A stretch of DNA of 64,000 nt from Clostridiales bacterium (GTDB lineage: Bacteria > Bacillota > Clostridia > Saccharofermentanales > Saccharofermentanaceae). Shown here in pieces: positions 29,701 to 37,617 of the stretch (positions are counted from its first letter, which is position 1; the number at the start of each line of letters is the position of its first letter). The stretch covers positions 55,942-119,941 of the forward strand of contig JAFRST010000043.1 of NCBI GenBank assembly GCA_017427465.1, given 5' to 3'. The notes under the pieces were generated by a model. That model was not told where the DNA came from, did not search any database, and saw only the letters and a program-made list of their open reading frames with translations. A program made the position numbers and the translations under genes.

Positions 29701-32700
29701 GTTCTCTGCCAACTATCCTTCGGGCAGTCAACCCGCACCTCAGGAGATCCACAACATCCCATTTGAACAAAGTCTTGCCTCATATAGTAGTACTGAAGCT
29801 CCTGAAGCACCAAGTGAGGATTACTTTTTCGACGGCTGGTATGAGGATGCAAGTGGAACGGTACCATTCGTTTTTGCAAATGAGACTATGCCTGATCCTG
29901 GTAAGATTGTATATGCTAAATGGTCGTTGGTTGAATATCCCATTAACGTAAATCCTAACGGCGGTGTTATCGATCACATTAATTACGGTGAGAATAGTTG
30001 GTTTACACCTGAAAAGCTCGAAGCTACAGGCCTTTCAGGTCATGACAATGGCTATGCTACTTATTTCGATAACTTGGCTACACAGACTATCGAGAGTTAC
30101 GATAACCTTGAGCGTAATTATGTTGAAGTAAGTGATGCAGAAGCTGCTCAGATGGATCCTAATGATGTATATCGTTATGTATATATTTACAAATCCAATT
30201 TGGAAGGCGGACAGGGAAAACTTGGAGCCGAAGCAAGAAATGCTGTTTATATAAAGAATACTGAGGAATCGCTTTCAACATTCTATGATTACTATGTCTA
30301 TCAGGTAGGCCTTCGCCATGAAAGAGATCCGGAGTTGACTGCTCTGCCTCGTGCACAGTGGGAAACTACTTACGTTTCAACAGAGAAGTATCGTGAATTA
30401 AGAAGCGGTGAGCAGTATGTATTCCTCGCATGGTACGAGGTCGTCAATGGCGTCCGCCAGAATACGCCTTATGATTTCTCTCAGCCGGCCTCCCATGAGA
30501 CTACTTTGATGGCTGAATGGCGTTTGGACGGCGGATACAGCATTCTCTATACCACAGAATATTATGCAGATAATAACGATTACATTACTGCCAATCTTGA
30601 GGATTGGACAGATCCTTTAGATGGAACTTCCAAATATGCAGATGGTGCTACTACACAGGCAATGCAGGAACCTACATCCGTTATGGTAAACGGTAAGGGT
30701 CCTCAGGATGCTGAATATGTAGATTACCAGTTCCTCGGTTGGCAGATTGTTAAGGTTGAGACTGTTGCAGGCAGACCCAGATATACACCTTTGGAACCCG
30801 GTGTTTACTACACTGCAGGTCAGGATCTTACTGTAAAGGCAAGATACTCTGATGCGAACATGGTTATCCATATGCAGGCTGTATATCAGCGCAGGGATGA
30901 GGCGTACAGAAGACCTGAAGTTGTTAATCTGACTTTGAATGCCGGTAAAGATGCTATGAATACGGCATATGGAGCTTTGGATAGCAGTGTTGGCGCATTG
31001 CCTGATTGGACTTGGCCTGGTCACTACTATTTAGATTCCGATAATAACAGCATTGTTTTTGGCGATACTCAGTCAAATACTGCGGTCTATTTATATAAAT
31101 ACGCTACGACTCTGAGCGAGGACGAAACTAACGGTGATCCGTTAGATCCGCCGGGAAGAAAATACTTTAAGCATCCTGCTGGTTATTTGCTTATAGGTTT
31201 TGATCTGGATGCTTATGACAATGATTTCGTTCCTCAATTTGCAGCTGATTCTGTAGTTGCTGTAACACCTGGAGAAAACCATACACTTTACGCTGTTTGG
31301 GAACCGATGGTTTATCTTGATCTGGTAAACAATACTGAACAACCGTTGACAGTATCACTTTCAACAACAAGCAGTAATGCTCTTTACGTAGTCAATCAGG
31401 CTGATGGATCTTTTTCCAGAACTCCGGTTGATCCGAATGGTTTTACGATTCAGCCGGGTACTACTCGTCTTGTAATGCCGTATGGTGCCGGTAAGGACTT
31501 TACTGTCAGTGGTACTAATACGCTCGGATATGGTTATGTAATGAAGGTTACAAGCACATATGCCGGTCGCTCAAGTGAATTTGACCCTGCTGAAGTTACA
31601 GATATAAAGAATACGAAAACTTATTCTATTACTGATCAGTTATATGAGGATACTCAGGGCCGAGCAGTTACAGTTACATTCTCTTGCCAGAGAATGCCGA
31701 GAACATTGGTTCTTCACGATAATGATACTATTGATTCAACTTGGGAAACGTCTTTTGATATTGATGAACCAACATATAATCTTACGGAAACCCGTGTCCG
31801 CGTCGGACGAGTATTTAAAGGCTGGGATGAAGACGCTACTGCTACTACGGCTACGTATCCTATTGATAGCAATGGTTTAATGAACCAGACTTTAGTTTTG
31901 AATGATTTGTTTGGTACTGATACAGAGAAGCATTTGTTTGCCGTTTGGGGATCAAATGATCAGGAAGGTGTAGTAAAGGTATATAAAGAAGTACCTGTTC
32001 CAGGTAATCAGAGTAAGGATTTTACTTTCACTGTAAGATTACAAGGTGAGTATAGACGAAATACCTATGGTAGTTTTACTAAGATAGATGAGCAAAAACA
32101 ATTTACACTCTCTAACGGGCAATATTTAGTTATTAGTATGGAACGCAATACGGGTGGTTCAGGTAATAGGGCTACCTTGCGTGTAGCTGTGCAGAAGTAC
32201 AATGCTGATGACACTAAGGATGGCTCTGTCGTCTATGTTGGGTGGCAGAATAATAATAACAATCAATACAATGGTGGCGTAAATCTGATTCAAGTAACTG
32301 TTACCGAAACAGTTGATGCTGATTATGTAGCCAACACTGAAATTGTCGGTCTATATGACAGTAACAAGCCAATTTTGCCTGGCGGAACGACAAATCCAAA
32401 CAATGTTGTCAGTTGGACGAATGATAGAGCAGGCGGCACGGTAATCTTTACTAATACGCGCAAGACGGCTGACGTTACTATCAACAAGCAGTTGCTGCCT
32501 GCAACGGTAGATCCTGAGAACTTCACGTTTACTGCAACGGTTATTCCTCCGGTAGGTGAGACAAGCACATACACTCTTAGTCCAAATACCATGACCATCG
32601 TAAGTGGCGGTGATGAGACTAACGGCGGCGTGTGGAAGATCGAGGGTATTCCTACAGGTTCAACATTGACCATTACAGAAGTGCTCAGTGATGAAGATAC

Positions 32701-34099
32701 TAACCTTAACCGCTTTGAGACAACCGCTGTCGGTACAAAGTCTGACAATTCTCCTGTTACGGACCGGTCTGATGTTGATACCATCTTCCAGTTCTTAGTT
32801 GAAGACGATACAACGGTTACCTTTACGAATAAACTCAGAACGCAGAATATTCGTTTGGTCGTAGTCGATGACGACATGCCTTTCAACTATCTGGATAGTG
32901 CTAACTTCACATTCCCTGGTGTTTTCGAGGGTACAAAGTTCTCAGCTGCAGGCACAGGCCTTGTTTGGGAAGGCACAGTTAATGTCGGTGAATATACTCT
33001 TACCGAGACATCAATGCCTGACCATGCAGGTGTCCGTTACACCAAGCTCCAGGCTCCTGTTACTGTTGCAGTTGCAGGCGGAGCGCGTGTCAATGACGTT
33101 AACAGGGTTACGGCTACTACTAATGATGCGGCTGATACGGTAACTGTTACTTACGATAACGCTACTGATACTTACATCATTACTGTAGTTAACCCGAAGA
33201 TGCTGCGTGTTACGGTCAGAAAGACTGTTTTGGACGATTACAGTATCAACAGCTTCGGTTTTACGGTAACTCTGACTGACAGCAACGACGATCCGATCCA
33301 GATGTCCAATGTTTATGGAACTCAGGGAACCAATGCCAAGGGTAAGCTGGAGTTCACTCTGGTCAATAACCAGACGGCATTGCTCTATGTCCCTAGAAAT
33401 GCGAATCTGCAGATCTCAGAGACCGTGGATGAGAATTACGATACCGTTTTCCAGACAGGTGCAGATGCAGACCACCTCAGCACTGCAGCAGTCGGAACAA
33501 GCACAACTCTTACCGGAATAACAGCTGACAAGTACGTGCTTTGCACCAATGTCAGACAGAAGGTCAATGTTACTGTCGAAAAGACCGTTATCGGTGACAG
33601 CGCAACATTCACTTTCAACATTCAGGTTAAGGATAATGATGCTCCTGTAGCTAACTTCACATTGAACAATAATGGTACTCCGGATGATGTTTCTGACGAT
33701 ATCGTTACTGATTCTTCCGGTATCGCTACATTCACATTGACTCCCGCAACGAACGGAACCGCAGATAATGTCTTCACGATCTATAAGGGAATGAAGGTCA
33801 ATGTTACGGAAGTCAGGAACACCACGGTGGAATACGAAGTCGAATACACCATCACTGACGGAAACGGCACATCATCTCCGGTCCGTGAGAACTCAACAGG
33901 TTTTGTAACAGTAAGAGGAAATACAACTATTACATTTACGAACAAAGCGGCATCGATCGTAGCACCCACAGACGTTAAGGACGGCAGCATGATCTTCATG
34001 ATCATGATGAGCTCTTCCGCAGTATGTTTCGCCAGTGCTGTGGTTCACAACGAGCGGAAGAGGAAAGGGGGGCAGGAGCTAACGGAAAACAATGAATAA
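26768..34099 (+). CDS. Giant sortase-anchored adhesin with InlB-type repeats and tandem pilin-like domains
   Basis: Surface protein of about 2443 residues. ATG 26768 has AAGGG upstream and begins a normal signal peptide (MKRKDLIKLIKR, then a hydrophobic run); ATG 26750 is an alternative. After an acidic Glu/Asp/Ser spacer (about 45-125) come InlB-like beta-repeat segments up to about 1720, recognisable by FxGWY-type motifs (GGWYTGPDG, FDGWYEDASG, FKGWDEDA). Then five tandem beta-sandwich domains (about 1735, 1900, 2026, 2145 and 2261 on) show T-x-x-K near the start and F-T-N or similar at the end, the pattern of self-formed Lys-Asn isopeptide bonds. The C-terminus has VAPTDV, a membrane helix and NERKRK: a non-LPXTG sorting signal. 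Probably the pilus tip or accessory pilin. Confidence 0.85.
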   Translation: MKRKDLIKLIKRVIAVILVAVMTASVFTSYDKAGQFFNSIKSVFADEIDEEEASEHSESVENADSLIIEDITDVIAAEETPVESSEEDITDPSEADVNIDEPAESSVDEPESAKEDIELKERTVKAEGEDLFVSGLLPSDVRVTAESVEVEISGVKVIAAYDIKVFDKNGNEWQPVEPLKISVESDEVNKASEDETQVIYVPDDLAESGKPVDIKDASIEKIDAVVKDGNVEFEAEHFSVYVIIEHMGGEVVTPRVQFHFIAPVAEEYQPTNNNGVFEYTSNPYTFNNKATDPQATNKQVSMIVRDGDKLESIEAPMNTQNTYFYGWYTVDMESDIVTFNPSTGTYSGTITYSWPLNDPGRVELDKTVSVSAVKSGSTITAINWTVGNASGTSTDIDSEGCAHVYLAPIYSNYYFVNFHLGAHSEGTAETLLARKLIVLGNSNQTEVKISDVQAPSNDPVHVVFIGWEENLGTAQEDNWVLYRTIDMNNEEIIDPGKDGTYITVGAKTVDLYPFFVQARYISFNIGPSGNGAMFLGPQLIFTSDEAQENEYALTHLPDAKRKGYTFGGWYTGPDGTGHQITDGTGYILNNDYIVYSSSDPTKIEYEVKNGELYAYEALDELELFANWIPNTTTTYKVVIWKQKVTDDVDATTKTYDYYTYFSRAFDYSANGNSYIVSTTAADRNYATTNPNGDFTGFKLGHYDAATEVDPQGGTVLNVYYDRVTYNLKFIFARRQVNNNGTETGNFEVPTLNNRFGPPSTITWQAYCTSGGGRINGVDTNPINWRSAGTTQLSSICTYDSSLMGDEVYNGYRYYFYIIKANYGTEISSVWPSYGNFPVVNSLTITSWWLMGNAGSYGSPGQNDTVKGVVAKMDEKILGFPGSEDGNFLIASYRTSTPYEWTYNIYWETLDGVDYSGKELVTRNNKTYYKALSFAARSSSGSLDQQQVPAYTGFEDGEKVNGGTRIANFYYSRKTYDLTFSANYPSGSQPAPQEIHNIPFEQSLASYSSTEAPEAPSEDYFFDGWYEDASGTVPFVFANETMPDPGKIVYAKWSLVEYPINVNPNGGVIDHINYGENSWFTPEKLEATGLSGHDNGYATYFDNLATQTIESYDNLERNYVEVSDAEAAQMDPNDVYRYVYIYKSNLEGGQGKLGAEARNAVYIKNTEESLSTFYDYYVYQVGLRHERDPELTALPRAQWETTYVSTEKYRELRSGEQYVFLAWYEVVNGVRQNTPYDFSQPASHETTLMAEWRLDGGYSILYTTEYYADNNDYITANLEDWTDPLDGTSKYADGATTQAMQEPTSVMVNGKGPQDAEYVDYQFLGWQIVKVETVAGRPRYTPLEPGVYYTAGQDLTVKARYSDANMVIHMQAVYQRRDEAYRRPEVVNLTLNAGKDAMNTAYGALDSSVGALPDWTWPGHYYLDSDNNSIVFGDTQSNTAVYLYKYATTLSEDETNGDPLDPPGRKYFKHPAGYLLIGFDLDAYDNDFVPQFAADSVVAVTPGENHTLYAVWEPMVYLDLVNNTEQPLTVSLSTTSSNALYVVNQADGSFSRTPVDPNGFTIQPGTTRLVMPYGAGKDFTVSGTNTLGYGYVMKVTSTYAGRSSEFDPAEVTDIKNTKTYSITDQLYEDTQGRAVTVTFSCQRMPRTLVLHDNDTIDSTWETSFDIDEPTYNLTETRVRVGRVFKGWDEDATATTATYPIDSNGLMNQTLVLNDLFGTDTEKHLFAVWGSNDQEGVVKVYKEVPVPGNQSKDFTFTVRLQGEYRRNTYGSFTKIDEQKQFTLSNGQYLVISMERNTGGSGNRATLRVAVQKYNADDTKDGSVVYVGWQNNNNNQYNGGVNLIQVTVTETVDADYVANTEIVGLYDSNKPILPGGTTNPNNVVSWTNDRAGGTVIFTNTRKTADVTINKQLLPATVDPENFTFTATVIPPVGETSTYTLSPNTMTIVSGGDETNGGVWKIEGIPTGSTLTITEVLSDEDTNLNRFETTAVGTKSDNSPVTDRSDVDTIFQFLVEDDTTVTFTNKLRTQNIRLVVVDDDMPFNYLDSANFTFPGVFEGTKFSAAGTGLVWEGTVNVGEYTLTETSMPDHAGVRYTKLQAPVTVAVAGGARVNDVNRVTATTNDAADTVTVTYDNATDTYIITVVNPKMLRVTVRKTVLDDYSINSFGFTVTLTDSNDDPIQMSNVYGTQGTNAKGKLEFTLVNNQTALLYVPRNANLQISETVDENYDTVFQTGADADHLSTAAVGTSTTLTGITADKYVLCTNVRQKVNVTVEKTVIGDSATFTFNIQVKDNDAPVANFTLNNNGTPDDVSDDIVTDSSGIATFTLTPATNGTADNVFTIYKGMKVNVTEVRNTTVEYEVEYTITDGNGTSSPVRENSTGFVTVRGNTTITFTNKAASIVAPTDVKDGSMIFMIMMSSSAVCFASAVVHNERKRKGGQELTENNE

Positions 34100-34100
34100 A

Positions 34101-34148
34101 TTGTGACACTTTAGCGTTGATTGCTCAAAAATACTTAAAGTGTCCCAA
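34101..34148. repeat. Inverted repeat upstream of the pilin gene
   Basis: The arms TTGTGACACTTTA (34101-34113) and TAAAGTGTCCCAA (34136-34148) match at 12 of 13 positions. There is no T tract after it, and its right arm overlaps the first TGTCCC heptamer, so it may be a regulatory cruciform rather than a terminator. Confidence 0.5.
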
Positions 34149-34174
34149 TTCTGTCCCTAAAGGAATGGTATAAA
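34141..34174 (+). promoter_or_regulatory. Pilin promoter with 11-bp-spaced direct repeats
   Basis: TGTCCCA (34141-34147) and TGTCCCT (34152-34158) start 11 bp apart, and a -10-like TATAAA (34169-34174) follows after ten bases. Spacing and repeat sequence match the adhesin promoter at 26691. SARP-type regulators are known to use 11-bp-spaced heptamers close to the -10. Confidence 0.6.
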
Positions 34175-34235
34175 GATACCAATACAACAATCAACAAACG
34201 ACTCAAAACTAGTTTTAAATGAGGAGGAAACTACT

Positions 34236-35465
34236 ATGAAACGCATAATACGAAAAGTGACAAGTATTTTCATTGCCACTGCTATCGTAGCCGCGATGGG
34301 TCTGGCCTCGTTGGCTGCAGAGAACATTCCGGGAAACGGAAATGTAATTGGAAGTAAAAATCCGGCTGATCCGGTGGAGAAGACTCTCGTAATCGAGAAG
34401 GAACTTACGGTTTATAATCCTGATACTACAGAGGTCTATGCTCCGAATGTAACATATAACTATGCAATTGCAGGAATCGATGCTAATAAACTTGTAACAG
34501 ATTCCGACGGAGTATCGGCAAGAACTAAGGAAGGTCCTTCCGGTGCCACAATAACATCGGAAATTAAGTGGGAAAATACTGAGAAGGTTCAGGCTAACTC
34601 AACCGGTTTTTCCAATACTAAGAATCTCACTATCGACCTTTCCAGTGTTACTTTCACAGGCGCAGGTGTATACCGTTATCAGATTACAGAGACATGCTCT
34701 GATAAAGCAGCCAATGGTGTAACAGAAGGAACAATTGCAGAAGTCCGTTATCTTGATGTATATGTAAGAGATCCTAGAACAGGTGAGACCGGTTATCAGA
34801 TCTATGGTTATGTATTGTTCGAGAACAATAACGATATCGACGGTACTGACAATGCAAGTGTAGAAGCTGCAGTTAAGACAGAAGGTTTTGTAAAGACTGA
34901 CAGCCTTACAGCAGATTCTTACTACACATACAATGTTTCTGTAACAAAGACACTCGTAAATGACCAGGCTAATGAAAGCCACGCTTTCCCGTTTGCTTTT
35001 ACATTTACTAAGGCTTCTGGTGTAACAGGTGACTTCAACCTTATCGCTTCTTATGCAGCAACTTCTGCTACAGCTATGGATGCAACAGTTTCTACTACAA
35101 TTGCTCACAACAATACAGTAACTTACACCGGCATCCCTTGTGGAACAACAGTAAATATCGTTGAGACAAACGATGTTGCTACAGCAACTTACAAGGTAAC
35201 AACAACTGGTGCAGACGCTAATATCGCTGCTGATGATGACGTTCTCTTGAACTTTAATGAGTCAACCGACGCTGCTGCTGTAGAGATCAATTCTAATGCA
35301 GTTGACGCTGCCGGAACCGATTTCGACGTCACATTCACCAACACATTCGAACTTATCTCACCTACGGGTGTTGCAATGGCAGTGCTTCCGTTCGTAATCC
35401 TCCTGGCATTCGGTATCGGATTCATGGTTGTCAGCACAAAGAAGAGAAAAGAAGAGCAGGCTTGA
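34236..35465 (+). CDS. Major pilin, FctA/Spy0128-type, sortase substrate
   Basis: Secreted shaft pilin of 409 residues with a signal peptide (about 1-30), two isopeptide-type beta-sandwich domains and a C-terminal anchor. Domain 1 (about 45-210) contains VYRYQITE near 147, the E-box of Spy0128-like pilins whose Glu catalyses the Lys-Asn bond. Domain 2 (about 230-375) opens with VTKTLVN and closes with VTFTNTF. The sorting signal is ISPTGV, then a 20-residue helix and KKRKEEQ; it is not LPXTG but resembles the xPTG motifs read by class B pilus sortases. A strong GAGGAGG site and a terminator after the gene fit a highly made, separately tuned product. Confidence 0.88.
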   Translation: MKRIIRKVTSIFIATAIVAAMGLASLAAENIPGNGNVIGSKNPADPVEKTLVIEKELTVYNPDTTEVYAPNVTYNYAIAGIDANKLVTDSDGVSARTKEGPSGATITSEIKWENTEKVQANSTGFSNTKNLTIDLSSVTFTGAGVYRYQITETCSDKAANGVTEGTIAEVRYLDVYVRDPRTGETGYQIYGYVLFENNNDIDGTDNASVEAAVKTEGFVKTDSLTADSYYTYNVSVTKTLVNDQANESHAFPFAFTFTKASGVTGDFNLIASYAATSATAMDATVSTTIAHNNTVTYTGIPCGTTVNIVETNDVATATYKVTTTGADANIAADDDVLLNFNESTDAAAVEINSNAVDAAGTDFDVTFTNTFELISPTGVAMAVLPFVILLAFGIGFMVVSTKKRKEEQA

Positions 35466-35513
35466 TTCAAAAAGGTATCCGGTTTGCTTAGATTATCGGT
35501 TAAATGAATTTAA

Positions 35514-35552
35514 GGGGTGCGGATGCTGACGAAGCATCCGTACCTTCTTTAG
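35514..35552 (+). terminator. Terminator between pilin and sipA-like gene
   Basis: GGTGCGGATGCT pairs with AGCATCCGTACC with a 5-nt loop, followed by TTCTTT. Partial read-through would give much pilin and little assembly machinery. Confidence 0.75.
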
Positions 35553-35583
35553 AAAATCAAGGCGGGCGATAAGAGGTAGCTAT

Positions 35584-36162
35584 ATGAGTGAAAACAATAA
35601 TCCGGTTGAGAAGAAAAATGAGGAGAACGCTGCGGCATTCGGTACGCAGAAGACTATCGGCAAGGCCAAGTCCCAGATGAGATCCCTTCATTTCTCACTC
35701 TTGAGTATCCTGATAATCATAATACTCGTATGGCTCATGCTCGGAGTCGTTTTCGGGATCATGAAGGCTCCTTCTAACGATATGACACCGAGAGTCGATT
35801 ATGGTGACTTGCTCTTCTATTTCAGATGGGACAAGAATATCGACATTAATGAAGTCGTAGTCATAAACAAGAATGATACCATCTATATCGGCAGGGTCAT
35901 CGCAAAGGGTGGCGATACTGTAGAGATTACCGATGATGCAGTTCTTAAGGTTAACGGCAATACGATCATCGATCCGAAGATCTTCTATTCAACGCCACGT
36001 TATGAAGGCTATGAGGAATTCCCGCAGACAGTTCCTGAAGGTGAATATTTCATCCTGGTAGACAGAAGAGAAGGCGGGGAAGACAGCCGTTACTACGGCA
36101 CCGTTACATCCAAAGAGATCAAGGGCACGGTTGTAACAATAATAAGGCGTAACAATTTGTAA
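35584..36162 (+). CDS. SipA-like inactive signal peptidase homologue (pilus assembly factor)
   Basis: A 192-residue protein with the type I signal peptidase fold: a cytoplasmic N-terminus, one membrane helix (about 36-60), then the peptidase boxes. In box B the catalytic Ser of SMxP is Asp (D66-M-T-P), and in box D the catalytic Lys before RVI is Gly (G103-R-V-I). Both dyad residues are thus missing, while GGD (109-111) and the fold remain. Streptococcal SipA, required for FCT pilus polymerisation, is known to have the same Ser-to-Asp and Lys-to-Gly changes. Its place between pilin and sortase supports a chaperone-like role, not proteolysis. Confidence 0.87.
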   Translation: MSENNNPVEKKNEENAAAFGTQKTIGKAKSQMRSLHFSLLSILIIIILVWLMLGVVFGIMKAPSNDMTPRVDYGDLLFYFRWDKNIDINEVVVINKNDTIYIGRVIAKGGDTVEITDDAVLKVNGNTIIDPKIFYSTPRYEGYEEFPQTVPEGEYFILVDRREGGEDSRYYGTVTSKEIKGTVVTIIRRNNL

Positions 36163-36189
36163 TTCATTTTGTTTTAACAGAGGCAAAAG

Positions 36190-37617
36190 ATGAAAACTGT
36201 ATGCGGCATAGTAAAGATCATCGAGACGGTTATGAGAGTTATCGTAGCCGTTGTTGCCGTGATCATTATACTTTTTGCCGCATATTCTCTTTATGATACT
36301 TTCTACATTAACCAGCACGCGTTTTCTTCCGTTGAGTTAAAGCAGTATAAGCCCGTTCCGGTTGATGTTAATAACGGAAACGGCAAGGGCAACGGCGACG
36401 GAAGCGGTACTGACTACGATGAGGACAGCTTTGCAAGACTTAAGGAAGTCAATGAGGATTCCAGAGGCTGGCTCACTATTTATGATACAAATATCGATTA
36501 CCCGGTAGTTCAGGGTGATGATGACCTGGAATATGCTTCCAAGAATATCTTCGGCAAGACAAGCATTACCGGTGCGATCTATCTTAAGACTGAAAATGCT
36601 GAGGATTTCAGCGATCCTTATAATGTTATCTTCGGTCACCACATGGATAACGGTGCTATGTTCGGTGATCTCGAGAAATATAAGAAAGAAGATTATTTCA
36701 ATTCCCATTTGGGCGGCTGGCTCTATGCTGACAGCAGATATTACAGACTTGACGTTTTCGCTGTAATGATGACCGATGCCTATGATGAGAATGTTTATAA
36801 TATCGAAGCTCTTACGATAAATGAGAGAATCGACTATATTTATACGAATTCGTCTTATTACAGGCAATTAAGCGATTCTGACAGAGAGTCACTTGAATTG
36901 TTCGAACAGGAGGGCGTTTCAGTTCTGGACGAACTCCAAAGATCAGGCAATCCTGCTATGGTGATTGCACTCTCGACTTGCGAGTCTGCGATTACAAACG
37001 GTCGAATCGTCGTTTTCTGTATGGCCACACCTGTAGATGCTAAAGACCTTCCCGGCTTTAACAATAATGGCGGTGAGGATGGCGGTAATAATCCTAAAAA
37101 TGATACCGAGACTCCTAGTATTATCGACAGACTCACCGCAATTGGCCATCCTTTCGGTTCTGACAAATGGGCTTTCCTTAACGTAGTATGTGTTATCTAT
37201 TGCATCTGCGTTGTTTTGCCCTTCAGAAAGACCAAGTACAAATTCAGCCAGAGCGGTGCAGCCAAGAAGGTTAAAGATCTTTATTCCGGATACGGATACA
37301 GCGGTGCCGATGCTATGGCGGTCATAAGATACGGCAATAAGATCAAGAGCAAGCTCAGAAGCTACCGTATCAGGCTAAATGTCGGCACAGCCATTGAGAT
37401 CATTATACTGTTCACGTCTGTTCTTGCGTTCTTCCTGACTGAAGATATGACGACCCCTGTAGTCATGTGCGACCAGTACACTCCGGTCATGATTGCAATT
37501 AGTGCTTTAATGTTTGTCATTGATGTTGTATGCTTTGTTTATAGAGATATAAGAATTTTGACACCTGAAGAAGTAGCACAAATGAGCAAACCGGAAGGCA
37601 CGAACAATGGTAATTGA
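36190..37617 (+). CDS. Class B sortase with C-terminal three-helix extension
   Basis: Transpeptidase that joins pilins and anchors them to the wall. An N-terminal membrane helix (about 13-36) is followed by a Gly/Asn/Asp spacer and the class B catalytic domain (about 78-285): FGHHMDNG with His 150, LSTC with Cys 264, and GRIVVF with Arg 272, all catalytic residues present. The last 190 residues are unusual: a Pro/Asn linker, one membrane helix (about 326-342), a basic loop, and two more helices (about 398-450). Its position after pilin and SipA homologue marks it as the pilus sortase. The end overlaps the kinase start by 11 bases. Confidence 0.92.
   Translation: MKTVCGIVKIIETVMRVIVAVVAVIIILFAAYSLYDTFYINQHAFSSVELKQYKPVPVDVNNGNGKGNGDGSGTDYDEDSFARLKEVNEDSRGWLTIYDTNIDYPVVQGDDDLEYASKNIFGKTSITGAIYLKTENAEDFSDPYNVIFGHHMDNGAMFGDLEKYKKEDYFNSHLGGWLYADSRYYRLDVFAVMMTDAYDENVYNIEALTINERIDYIYTNSSYYRQLSDSDRESLELFEQEGVSVLDELQRSGNPAMVIALSTCESAITNGRIVVFCMATPVDAKDLPGFNNNGGEDGGNNPKNDTETPSIIDRLTAIGHPFGSDKWAFLNVVCVIYCICVVLPFRKTKYKFSQSGAAKKVKDLYSGYGYSGADAMAVIRYGNKIKSKLRSYRIRLNVGTAIEIIILFTSVLAFFLTEDMTTPVVMCDQYTPVMIAISALMFVIDVVCFVYRDIRILTPEEVAQMSKPEGTNNGN

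Noticed and set aside
26768..34099. Adhesin gene as part of a prophage or transposon
   Set aside because: No integrase, transposase or target duplication is seen; the gene sits in a coherent pilus locus.
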